A stretch of 64,000 nt of DNA from Candidatus Thalassospirochaeta sargassi (GCA_028532855.1 JAQQAL010000011.1:434001-498000); one strand, 5' to 3'; positions 18,538 through 28,301 are shown, counted from the stretch's first letter. Numbers and translations are program-made. Notes: generated from the letters alone by a model not told the origin.

Positions 18538-20781
18538 ATGATCAGAAGAACTATTATACTATTGTCAACTGCAGCTTTCATTTTTCTATCTGCTGCAGGA
18601 CTTTCAGCCTGGCAGCTCGATGAACCGGAATGGAAAGTTCTGTTTACTTCTCCTGAAACTAATGTAAATGACATAAAAAGCGAACAGGCTGTAGATGTCA
18701 TTCTTCCGTCAATACAAACTGCACCTGAAGCAGGCGCTTCTGTCCGCGGTGATGGAAACTGTCTCTGGCTGCTTACAGAACTTTCATTTCATTCAGGACT
18801 TCCTGAGTATAGTCTTCTTGTTGATTTTAATGAACCTCCCGGACCTGTTGAATTTTATTTGAACGGCATAGAGCTGGGGCGTGACGGGGTTACCGGTGAT
18901 AATTATTTTATGCAGTCAGGGGTGCACTCTTATTTTAGTCTACCTCCTCAACTTCTAAATCAGGGAGTGAATCACATAGCATTAAAGGTTTTTGGAGACT
19001 CTGAGAACTTTAAGCTGCAGAAACCTTCAATCGGGAAATATGATGAACAGATAAATGATATTTGGAAATTATCCTTTCTTAACGGTCAGATATTTCTGGC
19101 CTTCGGGGTTCTTGTCGCTTTTATTGGTTTGTATTACTTATCTTTGTTTTTGTTTAACAGAAAAGAGATTATTAACCTGCATTTTTCTCTAGCAAATATT
19201 TTTCTAAGTATATACTTCGCCCAGATGGGGCTTCCTTTTCAGACAATTCCAACTCTTCTCCTTCTGGTTGTGTCTAAATTCTCTTTGTTTTTGTATTTTA
19301 CTTTTTTAACGCTTTTCTTCGTTAGATTTTTTAACGTTTTTAACAGGCTTTGGGTTCGTACAATTATTATGGTGACAGCCGTGTTGATCGGCATTCTTTA
19401 CCTGTTCAATTCCGGAAGTTATTCGGAAGTTATGCGGGCTTTTAATACGGCCCTTATTCCCGGAGGGATAGAACTTCTTCTGATGCTCTTTATTTCAGCG
19501 TATTCAATGCTTAAGAAGAATACAGATGCCATTCCCGTTTTTATTGGAGTAGCTACCGGTCTTGGTGCCGCCGTTTATGATTTTTATTTTGCTTTTGCCG
19601 GGATAGAACCTGCGTTCTGGCTGCAGGGGTTCGGTATTCTTATATTCAACATCTGTATGTTCGAAATGCTTTCTATTCGAGCCATCAGGGCAGACAAACA
19701 GCTTAAAGCGTCATCAAGAAAAATAAGTAAAAATTCAAGAGTGATGGCGGAACTCCTTGAAAAAATTGAGATTATATCACTGTCTGTTGCGGATATGAGC
19801 AGCAATCTTGACCGTGAAATAGAGGCCTCAGCAGAAGGTGTAGAAGAGTTGGTCAATGGTACCGCTTCTATTTCATTATCTGCCGGTGAGCAGCTTGATG
19901 ATGTTAAAAAGACTGGTGAGAGTCTTGAAGTCCTTCTTTCGTCTTCCGAGCAGATAAATCAGGAACTGACACGGCAGCAGAAGGATGTAGAGGAAACTTC
20001 ATTTCTAATCACTGAGATGCTTGATAATATTTCTGAGATTACTGATAGTTTAAAGAAAACTTCAGATTTTACTGAAGAGCTGGGCAGTCTTACAGTTAAA
20101 GGAGAATCAGCTGTTAAAAAATCTGCAGAAACTGTAAATGCTATTCATGAGGATTCTAAGAATATTTATCAAATACTTTCATCAATCACTGATATTTCAG
20201 AACAGACTAATTTACTGGCTATGAACGCTGCAATTGAGGCTGCACATGCCGGAAAGGCAGGTGCCGGATTTGCTGTTGTTGCAGGCGAGATTAGAAAACT
20301 GGCTACTAATACTGCAGGGAGAACAAGAGAGACTGTTGAGCAGATCGACAGTATCGTTTCCCGTATCAAAGATGCCTATGAGGCAAACCTTGAAGTAAAA
20401 GATCTGCTGTCACATATAGGCAGAAATACGAAAACCGCTGTAGAGCAGGTAAAATCCGTCTATCTTTCAATCGAGGAACAGCGTACAGCAGGACGTTCAG
20501 TTTTGACTACCGTTGAGTCGTTGAAAGATGCCTCCTCCGGAATAAGAACTCAAACAGAAAAGCAGAGAAGCAAAAGCCGTGATATGGAGGACAAACAGGA
20601 AAATTTAAGAAATATCAGCGGCAGGGTTTATGAGAGTATAGAGAAAATGTCTGAGGCGAACATGAAAATTAAAGAGGCGCTTGGTAAGGTTCGTAATATT
20701 TCTACTGGAACAAGCAGTGAGGCTTTAAGGTTGAAAAATATTCTTGCAGACTCGGACAGCGCAAATAATACCGGTTTTTGA
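18538..20781 (+). CDS. Methyl-accepting chemotaxis protein with 7TM-DISM sensor
   Basis: A 747-residue protein from ATG 18538 with GAGGTGA before it. A signal peptide is followed by an extracytoplasmic beta-rich domain (about 30-175, 7TMR-DISM extracellular type 2-like) and seven hydrophobic segments (about 185-385). A long coiled-coil signalling domain then carries the MCP hairpin tip [20 protein letters not shown] (about 560-580). No HAMP domain is evident between TM7 and the coiled coil. Such 7TM receptors probably bind carbohydrate-like ligands; the ligand here is unknown. It is a single-gene unit with its own upstream inverted repeat. Confidence 0.9.
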   Translation: MIRRTIILLSTAAFIFLSAAGLSAWQLDEPEWKVLFTSPETNVNDIKSEQAVDVILPSIQTAPEAGASVRGDGNCLWLLTELSFHSGLPEYSLLVDFNEPPGPVEFYLNGIELGRDGVTGDNYFMQSGVHSYFSLPPQLLNQGVNHIALKVFGDSENFKLQKPSIGKYDEQINDIWKLSFLNGQIFLAFGVLVAFIGLYYLSLFLFNRKEIINLHFSLANIFLSIYFAQMGLPFQTIPTLLLLVVSKFSLFLYFTFLTLFFVRFFNVFNRLWVRTIIMVTAVLIGILYLFNSGSYSEVMRAFNTALIPGGIELLLMLFISAYSMLKKNTDAIPVFIGVATGLGAAVYDFYFAFAGIEPAFWLQGFGILIFNICMFEMLSIRAIRADKQLKASSRKISKNSRVMAELLEKIEIISLSVADMSSNLDREIEASAEGVEELVNGTASISLSAGEQLDDVKKTGESLEVLLSSSEQINQELTRQQKDVEETSFLITEMLDNISEITDSLKKTSDFTEELGSLTVKGESAVKKSAETVNAIHEDSKNIYQILSSITDISEQTNLLAMNAAIEAAHAGKAGAGFAVVAGEIRKLATNTAGRTRETVEQIDSIVSRIKDAYEANLEVKDLLSHIGRNTKTAVEQVKSVYLSIEEQRTAGRSVLTTVESLKDASSGIRTQTEKQRSKSRDMEDKQENLRNISGRVYESIEKMSEANMKIKEALGKVRNISTGTSSEALRLKNILADSDSANNTGF

Positions 20782-21025
20782 AAAGTCGTGTTAGATATAT
20801 ACCAGTCAGCTTATGATTAGAGCCCACACTTATACCTGGGGAGTCGTATCCACGGTATTACATTCTTTTTCATTTTTGATGCCGGCCTGTACTCTAATAT
20901 CAATTCGAAGTCGCCTGATTCAGCGAAAGATGAAAATCTCCTGCTTCTTCCATGTTCATATCTTTTTATCGCATCCTGAGAAGGAAAAGTGGAAGCAGCG
21001 GAAAAATTTCTGAGTATAACTATAT

Positions 21026-21241
21026 GTGGGAACACAGCAAAAATCAGAACTGAGAAAAAAGAACCGTGAATTTCAGCCACGGGGCATAAACCTTCTTCAG
21101 GAAATCTTCGCGCGGCATTTATCCGATTTCGTCAGAGTGTATGGGGATGACTATGCTGCCCGTTATGGAAAATACCGTCTCGAACGCATCAAGACAATCG
21201 GAGCACATTTTCTTGCCTGCGGCTCAGAGGCCAATTTTTAA
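21026..21241 (+). pseudogene. N-terminal fragment of an IS91-type transposase
   Basis: A 71-codon frame whose middle, LLQEIFARHLSDF and YAARYGKYRLERI followed by FLACG, matches the start of the zinc-binding N-terminal domain of IS91/ISCR Y2 transposases (helix, R-Y-G, then C-G). The cysteine knuckles and tyrosine domain that should follow are absent, and the frame stops soon after. It looks like a truncated remnant. Confidence 0.55.
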
Positions 21242-21337
21242 AAATAACAATTCAAAAAGTGCTTGATGCCAAGATGGAGAATCATCCTGGCTAAGCGAAA
21301 CATTTCTGAATAGGAGATCTCTGAAGTTATATCATTT

Positions 21338-21463
21338 TCAACTAAAGATTGCTGGACAGCCGGGCGCGACAATATAAAGGCACACAGCCATGGTTCCAAG
21401 CAGGATGTATTCCTTTAATTGAAGTTTCTTCGTATCATTTTTTCTTCTTTTCTTGGTTTCCAT
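21338..21463 (-). CDS. Small membrane or secreted peptide (41 aa), function unknown
   Basis: On the minus strand, ATG at 21463-21461 is preceded by AAAAGGAGAATAATTTTA, a strong AGGAG site at good spacing. The 41-residue product starts with a very basic stretch (METKKRRKNDTKK) and has one hydrophobic segment (about 19-33), ending VAPGCPAIFS with two cysteines in all (28 and 36). It could be a single-pass membrane peptide, an exported peptide or a leftover gene start. The ribosome site is the main argument that it is real. It lies between two transposase remnants. Confidence 0.45.
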   Translation of the reverse strand: METKKRRKNDTKKLQLKEYILLGTMAVCLYIVAPGCPAIFS

Positions 21464-21800
21464 TAAAATTATTCTCCTTTTCTGTTAAATAAAGTTTTCT
21501 TTCAAAAATAACAATAATCAATTAGATTCTTTTATGCATACAATTCTTATAATGACTGTAGCCCAGAAAGCATTTGTGTGTTCATATCAATTAACTTCTA
21601 AGTTAGAATTGCATAATGCAGAAACTTTGTCAACCCTACTTAAGTTAAAAAAGGCTAACTTATGCTTTAAATAGGATGTCCACATAAAAAAGAAATATTA
21701 TCATAAATATGAAGCCTAATTTGACCTTACCCCCAGATTCATAGCTTACACTTAGAGGTTCCGCATAAATTAAATTTGAAAACCAAGGCATATTTAAACA

Positions 21801-22010
21801 TTAATCACCAAAAAGACCATTAAATTTTTCTATGAAGCAGTTTTCAATTGGTTTACCTGGGGTAATAAATGTCAGTTTTATCTTTTTGCTGAATAACACC
21901 AGCTATCAAGGATTCTTCTGATAAACTCCGGTCCATTATCACATAGTATATAATCTGGAAATCCTCGAAATATACCGATACGTTCCAAGGATTCAGCGAA
22001 ATCTTCTTAC
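21801..22010 (-). pseudogene. IS3-family transposase (orfB/rve) fragment, frameshifted
   Basis: Reading the minus strand, one frame gives ESLERIGIFRGFPDYILCDN then GPEFIRRILDSW, and another, starting a few bases on, gives KIKLTFITPGKPIENC then FIEKFNG. Together they match the second Asp block (DNGPEF) and the Glu block (PGKP-EN-FIE-FNG) of IS3/IS407-type DDE integrases, broken by a slip in an A-run near 21885-21890 and by further stops upstream. Both ends of the element are missing. A degraded insertion sequence. Confidence 0.75.
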
Positions 22011-22134
22011 TATATCCTTTAAATTCGCTACGTTGCCGGGAAATTTTATCCGGGGGTGATATAACTTTTCCTATCAATCTTTTTCTGCCCGGTGAGTTTT
22101 TGACTGACTCTAAATTGACCAGTATTGAAGGTAT

Positions 22135-22165
22135 TAAAAAAGCCGGAAAGAGGAACTTTCCGGCT
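22135..22165 (-). terminator. Strong terminator of the small lipoprotein gene
   Basis: AGCCGGAAAG (22141-22150) and CTTTCCGGCT (22156-22165) form a perfect ten-base-pair stem with a five-base loop. On the minus strand it is followed by a run of T, and it lies 27 bases past the stop of the gene at 22192-22530. Confidence 0.85.
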
Positions 22166-22191
22166 TTCTAACTATTACAGATCTCAGGTGA

Positions 22192-22530
22192 CTATAATGT
22201 CTCCCAGGTTCCGTCGCAATTATCTTTGACGTCGGGGTAGAGTTCGAGGTATTCAGCCGAATAATAATTAACCATCTCCTGGTTATATTCGTCGCTTATG
22301 AAGGTACAGGTAGCGGCAACATCTGAAGTGTCGCAGGGTTCTTCAACAGCACCAAGTAATTCCATGGCCACGATAGTTGACATTTCACTCGTGGTGACTT
22401 CATAGCAGTATCCATTCCCGGTACTTACCGAATATGTTGTGCCGAAAATTAATGCACAACCCATAAACGCAAGGGTTGCAGTGCTCAGGACAAGTAAAGC
22501 AATAAGAATTTTTTTCAATTTTTTCTCCAT
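22192..22530 (-). CDS. Small hypothetical lipoprotein
   Basis: A 112-residue protein with a basic start, a hydrophobic segment and a lipobox AFMGC (Cys25). The mature part is acidic and has four further cysteines, suggesting disulfides outside the cytoplasm, and it ends NCDGTWETL. No family was recognised. No clear ribosome site is visible before the ATG, but the strong terminator behind it supports a real transcription unit. Confidence 0.65.
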   Translation of the reverse strand: MEKKLKKILIALLVLSTATLAFMGCALIFGTTYSVSTGNGYCYEVTTSEMSTIVAMELLGAVEEPCDTSDVAATCTFISDEYNQEMVNYYSAEYLELYPDVKDNCDGTWETL

Positions 22531-22682
22531 TTGTTTATTTGATTGAAAACATTATATATCAAAGTTGCAAATTAGCAATTCATTTATTTTAATTGCTGTG
22601 TATTCTCAGGAAATTGCGGCTGATGGAATAAAAATTTGATTTAATCCTACCTTCTTACGATATTTTAAGGAGGGGGCAGCTC

Positions 22683-23987
22683 ATGCACATTACAGACATT
22701 ATCCTCAAAAAGCGCAGCGGTGAAGCGCTAACAAAAGAAGAGATAGATTTTTTTATTAAAGGCTACGTTGATGGGAGTATTCCTGATTATCAGGCGTCAG
22801 CGCTATTGATGGCAATATGGTTCAACGGTATGAATCCGCAGGAAACGACCGACCTTACGCTCTCCATGGTAGCCTCCGGTGATACAGTTGATCTTTCAGG
22901 AATCGATGGAATAAAGGTTGATAAGCATTCAACCGGCGGTGTTGCCGATACAACAACCCTTGTTGCGGCTCCTCTTGTTGCAGCCTGCGGCGGAAGGGTT
23001 GCGAAGATGTCGGGCCGTGGACTGGGACATACAGGTGGAACCCTTGATAAACTTGAGTCGATTCCGGGCCTTTCTATTGAGCAGCCTATGGAGATTTTTC
23101 AGAAACTCGTTAACACGATAGGTCTTTCGGTAATTGGCCAGACGGGAAACCTCGTCCCTGCCGACAAGAAGCTTTATGCCCTGCGTGACGTAACAGTCAC
23201 TGTCGATAATATGTCGCTTATTGCAGGCTCAATTATGAGCAAGAAGATAGCCTCGGGAGCCGATGCAATTGTGCTGGATGTGAAAACCGGCAGCGGCGCC
23301 TTTATGAAAACTGCCGAAGACTCAGTCGAGCTCGCAAAGTCCATGGTTGAAATAGGCAAACTGGCCGGCCGTGCTACAGTTGCGCTTGTAACCGATATGA
23401 ACCAGCCGCTTGGAAATGCCGTGGGCAACGCGCTTGAGGTTCAGGAAGCAATTGAAATCCTAAGAGGTGAGCATCCCGGTGATCTGAAAGACGTTGCCTT
23501 CGCTCTGTCTGCCTGGATGTTGAGGTTAGCCGGGCTCGCAGATGATGAAGCCGCGGCGATGAAGATGCTGACTAATGCTCTTGAAAGCGGTGCGGCCCTT
23601 GATGCTCTGTCAAGGATGATAGAAGCCCAGGGGGGTGACCCGAAGATTTGTGAAGATACATCAAAGCTGCCCCGGGCTGGAAAGCTTATATCAGTTAAGG
23701 CTGAAAGAGACGGTTGGATATCCGAAATGGACAATACCGAAATCGGAATTTCTGCAATGCTGCTTGGTGCGGGGCGCCAGACGAAGGCTGATGTGATAGA
23801 TCCTGCCGTCGGGCTGTGGATGAAAAAGCGCATAGGTGAGCAGGTTGCAGTCGGTGATGAGCTGGCTGTTTTTCATGTCAATGAAGAGAAAAACCTTGAT
23901 GAAGCATTAAAGCGGTTTAAAGCCGCTGTAAAAATAAGCGGTGAGAAACCTGATAAGTTGCCGCTTATCTATCATGTTGTGGAGTAG
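22683..23987 (+). CDS. Pyrimidine-nucleoside (thymidine) phosphorylase
   Basis: The 434-residue protein has the family signature KHSTGGVADTTTL near residue 81 and GRGLGHTGGTLDKLESIPG near 115. The phosphate/base-binding region SKKIASGADAIVLDVKTGSG near 190 matches Pdp/DeoA enzymes. It splits thymidine, deoxyuridine or uridine with phosphate to give the base and (deoxy)ribose-1-phosphate, the substrate of DeoB, which is also in this window. DeoA and Pdp cannot be separated safely by eye. An AGGAGGGGG site precedes the ATG. Confidence 0.93.
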   Translation: MHITDIILKKRSGEALTKEEIDFFIKGYVDGSIPDYQASALLMAIWFNGMNPQETTDLTLSMVASGDTVDLSGIDGIKVDKHSTGGVADTTTLVAAPLVAACGGRVAKMSGRGLGHTGGTLDKLESIPGLSIEQPMEIFQKLVNTIGLSVIGQTGNLVPADKKLYALRDVTVTVDNMSLIAGSIMSKKIASGADAIVLDVKTGSGAFMKTAEDSVELAKSMVEIGKLAGRATVALVTDMNQPLGNAVGNALEVQEAIEILRGEHPGDLKDVAFALSAWMLRLAGLADDEAAAMKMLTNALESGAALDALSRMIEAQGGDPKICEDTSKLPRAGKLISVKAERDGWISEMDNTEIGISAMLLGAGRQTKADVIDPAVGLWMKKRIGEQVAVGDELAVFHVNEEKNLDEALKRFKAAVKISGEKPDKLPLIYHVVE

Positions 23988-23990
23988 ATA

Positions 23991-24383
23991 ATGAATTTCA
24001 CTCTAACCACTCCTGCATTGCTGTTTCCGGCCATATCACTGCTTCTTCTTGCCTACACCAATCGTTATCTGACAATAGCCGGCCTGATAAGGAACCTTTT
24101 TTCCGAAAATGAGGATAACAAAAACAGAATATACACAAAACAGATAGCAAACCTGAGAAAGCGGATTAATATTATCAAGAACATGCAGATATTGGGAGTA
24201 ATGAGTTTTTTCTGCTGTGTTCTTACAATGATGCTGCTTTTTTTCGGTCTGCCTCTGGCAGGTGAGATAATCTTCGGAGTAAGTCTCGCTCTGCTGCTGT
24301 TGTCACTTGGGCTGTCGATATATGAGATTACAATATCAGTAGGGGCTCTGAATATACTGCTGGACAGCTGCTGCAAGGATTAA
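23991..24383 (+). CDS. DUF2721 family membrane protein
   Basis: A 130-residue protein with LTTPALLFPAISLLLLAYTN at the N-terminus, the DUF2721 hallmark, a basic middle segment (RIYTKQIANLRKRINIIKN) and two further hydrophobic helices. Function unknown. It starts three bases after the phosphorylase stop, so it is probably co-transcribed. Confidence 0.8.
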   Translation: MNFTLTTPALLFPAISLLLLAYTNRYLTIAGLIRNLFSENEDNKNRIYTKQIANLRKRINIIKNMQILGVMSFFCCVLTMMLLFFGLPLAGEIIFGVSLALLLLSLGLSIYEITISVGALNILLDSCCKD

Positions 24384-24396
24384 AAGGGGTAATATT

Positions 24397-24945
24397 ATGG
24401 CGGAAAAAAGATTACGTAATTTTGAAACTGCCGGTGAGTTCTTTCGGATGTTTGGAGGAGTGTTCAGGACAATGTCCGGAATGCGGCGAATTCCGAAGAA
24501 TGAAAGAATCGCCGCTGAGTTTTCGGAGAGAATTATGCTTGCTGTAACTGCGGTAAACCAATGTGCCTACTGCTCGTTTCTACATACCCAGACGGCGCTT
24601 GAAAAGGGTGTGCAGCTTGATCAGATACATCAAATTCTTGAAGGGGAAATAGGCAGTTTTTCAGATGAGGAAATACCGGCGGTCTTATACGGCCAGCACT
24701 ATGCTGAAACAAAGGGCAATGTTTCAGCTGCTGCTCGAGAAAAATTTATATCTGCATATGGAGCTTCCAGGGCAGGTCATATAGAAGGCTATATAATGTC
24801 GGTATGTTTTGGAAACCTTTGCTCGAATACCGTATACACGAGAGAGAATAATCTTCTTACCCCTGAACAGAAGCGCAGGGGGTTGCTGTTGTACCTGTTA
24901 TGCAAACCTATAGCCGCAGGAATTAGAAGAAGCGGAAAGCGGTAG
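24397..24945 (+). CDS. Carboxymuconolactone decarboxylase/AhpD-like protein
   Basis: A 182-residue protein with the AhpD-type redox motif CAYCSFLH (Cys56, Cys59, His63) in an all-helical context. AhpD-like proteins use this CxxC-x3-H centre for peroxide or disulfide reduction. The exact substrate is unknown. An AAAGGGGTAATATT stretch precedes the ATG, 13 bases after the DUF2721 gene. It converges closely on the metal permease gene at its end, without a visible terminator. Confidence 0.8.
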   Translation: MAEKRLRNFETAGEFFRMFGGVFRTMSGMRRIPKNERIAAEFSERIMLAVTAVNQCAYCSFLHTQTALEKGVQLDQIHQILEGEIGSFSDEEIPAVLYGQHYAETKGNVSAAAREKFISAYGASRAGHIEGYIMSVCFGNLCSNTVYTRENNLLTPEQKRRGLLLYLLCKPIAAGIRRSGKR

Positions 24946-24951
24946 AGTAAA

Positions 24952-26277
24952 TTATCTCGGGCTGCTTTCAACTACCTCGTAACCTGCCCCGGCAATAGCG
25001 GCCTCAGCTTCTTCAAGCTTGAAATCACCATCTATCATTGCATATTTGCCGTTCAGGTTTACATCAATTTGGTTGATACCGCTGACTGTACTCAAGGCTT
25101 TTTCAACACTTGCTGTACAGTGGCTGCAGCTCATTCCTTCGATTCTAATCTTAGTCATTCTTTTCTCCTCAGTTCCTTTAGTCCGGCACTGTCCATTGTC
25201 GCAGTTACAGTCGTCTGATTTCGCTCCAGCCCTGCCCCTGATTCTTCGCCCAAGCAGTAAGATTAGAAGCCCCAGAAAAATTATCGATACAGCGAAAAGA
25301 AAAGGATTTGAAGCTGCATCCTCATGATTGTGTACCATTGCAGCGCCGAACGGTGATATTCCCAGCCTGCCGTAGATGATATCCATTACAAAACCGAAAA
25401 TAAGGCTGCCGGCTATTATTGTGACAAGGTATCTTACCGTGGCTTTCTTTCCAAGTGCCTTGCTGATGATAGCGAGTGATGCAGCATTTGTTGCCGGTCC
25501 TGCAACCAGAAATACATACGCGGCTCCCGGAGACACCCCCTTGGCTATCAGGGCGACCGCAATTGGAATACTTGAGGTTGAGCATATATACATGGGAATA
25601 CCAATTGCGACCATTATCAGCATGCTGATAATCGGGTTGGACAAAAAAGAGCTTGCAAAGAAGTTGTCGGGTATCGCGATAGAGATAGCCGCTGCTATTG
25701 CCAGGCCTATAATAAAATTGATTACAATATCATTTAGGAGTTCAAACACAGCATAATTGAAGATTTCTTTTATTTTGCCCCAGAGCCCCGGATATTGACT
25801 GACTGTCGATGTTGTCGCCTCAGGTTTTTCATCTTCATCCTTTGAGATCGCACGCTCTTTCCTGTTCAGGATAAACTCTGCAATTCCGCCCGCCATTCCT
25901 ATTATAAGTGCCGCAAGTGCTTTAAAAATTGCAAACAAAGGTCCAAGCATACCCCAGGTTGCGGCGATGCTGTCGACTCCTGTCTGCGGAGTTGAGATTA
26001 GAAATGATGAGACAGAAGCCTTTGATGCTCCGGAGTTTTTCAGGTAAACGGCCGTAGGAACAACCCCGCAGGAGCACAGGGGCAGAGGAACACCAAACAG
26101 CGCTGCCTTGAAAACAGAAGAAATATTATTTCCACCGATATGTTTCGCTACGAAATTCTTACTCAGAATTACGTGCAGAACTCCGGCAATACCAATTCCC
26201 AGCATGATGTAGGGAGCCATATCAAAAAAGAGTTTTACTGCCTCGGTAAAAAAAAGTTTTATATATTCAATTATCAT
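24952..26277 (-). CDS. SO_0444-type metal efflux permease with C-terminal HMA domain
   Basis: A 441-residue protein. The first 345 residues form eight or so helices of the ArsP/UPF0718 permease type, with PLPLCSCGVVPTA and STPQTGVDS in the first half and CSTSSIPIAVAL in the second. A cysteine-rich connecting segment follows (CNCDNGQC), then a heavy-metal-associated domain with GMSCSHC near residue 375. This architecture matches the SO_0444 family of Cu/Zn efflux transporters. The ArsR regulator gene lies just upstream on the same strand and CGGAGG precedes the ATG, so an inducible metal-export operon is the natural reading. Confidence 0.88.
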   Translation of the reverse strand: MIIEYIKLFFTEAVKLFFDMAPYIMLGIGIAGVLHVILSKNFVAKHIGGNNISSVFKAALFGVPLPLCSCGVVPTAVYLKNSGASKASVSSFLISTPQTGVDSIAATWGMLGPLFAIFKALAALIIGMAGGIAEFILNRKERAISKDEDEKPEATTSTVSQYPGLWGKIKEIFNYAVFELLNDIVINFIIGLAIAAAISIAIPDNFFASSFLSNPIISMLIMVAIGIPMYICSTSSIPIAVALIAKGVSPGAAYVFLVAGPATNAASLAIISKALGKKATVRYLVTIIAGSLIFGFVMDIIYGRLGISPFGAAMVHNHEDAASNPFLFAVSIIFLGLLILLLGRRIRGRAGAKSDDCNCDNGQCRTKGTEEKRMTKIRIEGMSCSHCTASVEKALSTVSGINQIDVNLNGKYAMIDGDFKLEEAEAAIAGAGYEVVESSPR

Positions 26278-26301
26278 CTTTGCCTCCGATTATTGTAAAA
26301 C

Positions 26302-26655
26302 CTACTCATTCAGGTGATTAAGACCGATGGCTATAATTTCATCAATGTGTTCATCGTTCAGTGAATAAAATACCTGTTTGCCGTCTTTTCTATATCTGAC
26401 AAGTCTTGATTGCCTCAGTGATTTCAGCTGATGGCTTACAGCTGTCTGCTGCATTTCAAGCATTGTTGTTATGTCGTGAACGCAGAACTCCCCCTGTTTC
26501 AGCAGAAAGAGTATCCTGATACGGGTCGGGTCTCCGAAGACCTTGAAAAACTCAGCAAGATCCTGTATCTCTTCATCAACCGGAAGATTGTTCCTGAGTA
26601 CGGAAGCTTCTTTTTCCGTAAGGTTGCAGGATATTTTTTTTTCAGAATCAGACAT
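26302..26655 (-). CDS. ArsR/SmtB-family metalloregulator
   Basis: A 117-residue winged-helix repressor with FFKVFGDPTRIRILFLL, the DNA-recognition helix TAVSHQLKSLRQSRLVRYRK and the wing GKQVFYSL. Possible metal ligands are Cys58 in EFCVHD (alpha3N/alpha3-type) and Asp101, His103 and His114 near the C-terminus (alpha5-type), so Zn, Cd or Cu sensing are all possible. It probably represses itself and the efflux permease 24 bases downstream through the palindrome in front of it. AGGAG lies seven bases before the ATG. Confidence 0.9.
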   Translation of the reverse strand: MSDSEKKISCNLTEKEASVLRNNLPVDEEIQDLAEFFKVFGDPTRIRILFLLKQGEFCVHDITTMLEMQQTAVSHQLKSLRQSRLVRYRKDGKQVFYSLNDEHIDEIIAIGLNHLNE

Positions 26656-26670
26656 ATAAACTCCTATTGA

Positions 26671-26697
26671 TGAACATATGAGCAGATATTCATATGA
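26671..26697 (-). promoter_or_regulatory. Predicted ArsR operator
   Basis: CATATGA (26675-26681) and TCATATG (26690-26696) form a perfect seven-base inverted repeat eight bases apart, within a TGAACATATGA...TATTCATATG context like the imperfect 12-2-12 operators of SmtB/ZiaR-type repressors. It lies 16 bases before the regulator's start codon. Confidence 0.65.
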
Positions 26698-26735
26698 TTA
26701 GTATAATAAACCTAACTGATTTTGTCAAATATATG

Positions 26736-28301
26736 TTATGAGGAAACTATACAATTTCTGCCGTTTTCTTTGGCCTTATAAAGGTTGATATCAGCTTGTT
26801 TCAATAATTCGTCAATAGATTGTTTGTCTTTACGTTCACTCAGGCCTATGCTGACAGTTATTTCTTTGTTGATTGAAAAAGTATGTTCCTTCACAAGTGA
26901 ACGAATCTTTTCGGCAAGGATTAAAGTACCTGTAATGTTTGATTCAGGACAGATGACAAGAAATTCCTCTCCTCCCCATCGCCCAATTGTGTCGGTTTGT
27001 CTGATGTTTTTTTTAAATAGATCTGATATTTCAATAAGAGCTTTATCGCCTGCATCGTGACCTAGGGTATCGTTGATATTTTTAAAAAAGTCTATATCTA
27101 TCAGCATGACTGAGAGGTTGCATCCGTAACGTTGGCTTCGGTCAAACTCCTTCTGAATGATGTTTTCGATATTCCGCCTGTTGTTTATGCCTGTGAGCAT
27201 ATCAGTGTTTGACAGCTTTATTAGTTCCTTGCTTGCCAGCTGCATAATTTTTTCAGCAATATGTCCAATCTCATTGTCCGGAAAAGCCTGCTCATCTGTG
27301 TAGTCTGATGTTCCGGTAGCAATAGCCTCAGTATGCTCTCTCAGCTGAAGCAGCGGATCTACAATTCTTCGGCCAAGTATTATACTTTGAATATATCCCC
27401 ATAACAAACTGAAAATAAGGATTGATAATAGTGTTACTCCAGCCCGGAAAATGATAGGCCGTAATACCTCGATTCTGTCTACAACAGTCGCTATTACCCA
27501 TCCGTTGTCGGCAATTTTACTGTAGTATCCCAATTTCTTTTTACCGTTATAGGAATATTCAAGAAAGTTTTCATCTGTATTGAAAACATCGGGAGATAAG
27601 GTTTCTACAGTGTCGAAGAGGTTTAATTTAAGACGCTCGTTGAAATGGTGTATGATGATTTCACCGTCTTCTTTGAAAATAAAACTGTATGATGTGTTAA
27701 ATGGTGAAAGTTTATTCTTAAGAAGTGAATTCAGGAGCTCAAGCTCGTAATCCATTGAGATAACACCGGTAATTTCTCCTGCTTCATTAAAAAGTGTTTT
27801 CGATGTTGACGCAAGCCACTTGCCAGTTAACAGATCTTTGTACGGTTCACATATTGATATATCGGGGCTTGTCTGTATCGCGCTGGTGTACCATGGACGG
27901 ATTCTGGGATCATAATCCGCCGGCAGATCATAGCCATTTATTAACATTGTCCCGTCGGTGTATCCGGAATACAGAAATGCTATATAATTGTTGGATTTGT
28001 TCATTATTTTATAAAAATCAACCAGCTCGGCCTGGCCGTCTGCAGATTTGTTTCCTGCTGAAATAACAGTATGCAGGTTTGAAAGAAAACTGACAGTATT
28101 TTTGGTTTCACGGAAAAAATTATCCATGAAATAGTTAAGCGAACGATTATGTTCCTCAAGAATAATCTTGGTATCGGAAAGTTTCTGATTATAAAGACGT
28201 ACTGAAAATAAAATTCCCAATGTAAGAATTGTCATAACAGAGAAAAGAATGCTGTTTCTGAATAATACCTGCTTAACGGTAGAATTATTGCCTTTTTTCA
28301 A
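26736..28301 (-). CDS. Membrane diguanylate cyclase with Cache sensor and HAMP
   Basis: A 521-residue protein starting at TTG with GGAG upstream. It has an N-terminal membrane helix, a periplasmic Cache domain (about 40-270, with the DPRIRPWYTSAIQ segment), a second membrane helix and a HAMP linker. The GGDEF domain has active site GRWGGEEF, and the RQTD five residues before it is a product-inhibition I-site. It should make c-di-GMP in response to a small extracellular ligand. It lies between the LacI regulator and ArsR genes on the same strand but has no obvious link to them. Confidence 0.92.
   Translation of the reverse strand: MKKGNNSTVKQVLFRNSILFSVMTILTLGILFSVRLYNQKLSDTKIILEEHNRSLNYFMDNFFRETKNTVSFLSNLHTVISAGNKSADGQAELVDFYKIMNKSNNYIAFLYSGYTDGTMLINGYDLPADYDPRIRPWYTSAIQTSPDISICEPYKDLLTGKWLASTSKTLFNEAGEITGVISMDYELELLNSLLKNKLSPFNTSYSFIFKEDGEIIIHHFNERLKLNLFDTVETLSPDVFNTDENFLEYSYNGKKKLGYYSKIADNGWVIATVVDRIEVLRPIIFRAGVTLLSILIFSLLWGYIQSIILGRRIVDPLLQLREHTEAIATGTSDYTDEQAFPDNEIGHIAEKIMQLASKELIKLSNTDMLTGINNRRNIENIIQKEFDRSQRYGCNLSVMLIDIDFFKNINDTLGHDAGDKALIEISDLFKKNIRQTDTIGRWGGEEFLVICPESNITGTLILAEKIRSLVKEHTFSINKEITVSIGLSERKDKQSIDELLKQADINLYKAKENGRNCIVSS

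Larger units (their letters stand above)
20782..22135. other. Gene-poor decay zone with transposase remnants
   Basis: About 1.35 kb with no intact gene of normal size. It contains an IS91-like transposase N-terminal fragment (21026-21241), a 41-codon ORF on the minus strand (21338-21463) and a frameshifted IS3-like transposase fragment (21801-22010). The stretches 20782-21025 and 21464-21800 are AT-rich, and no gene or RNA could be supported in them. Confidence 0.7.
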
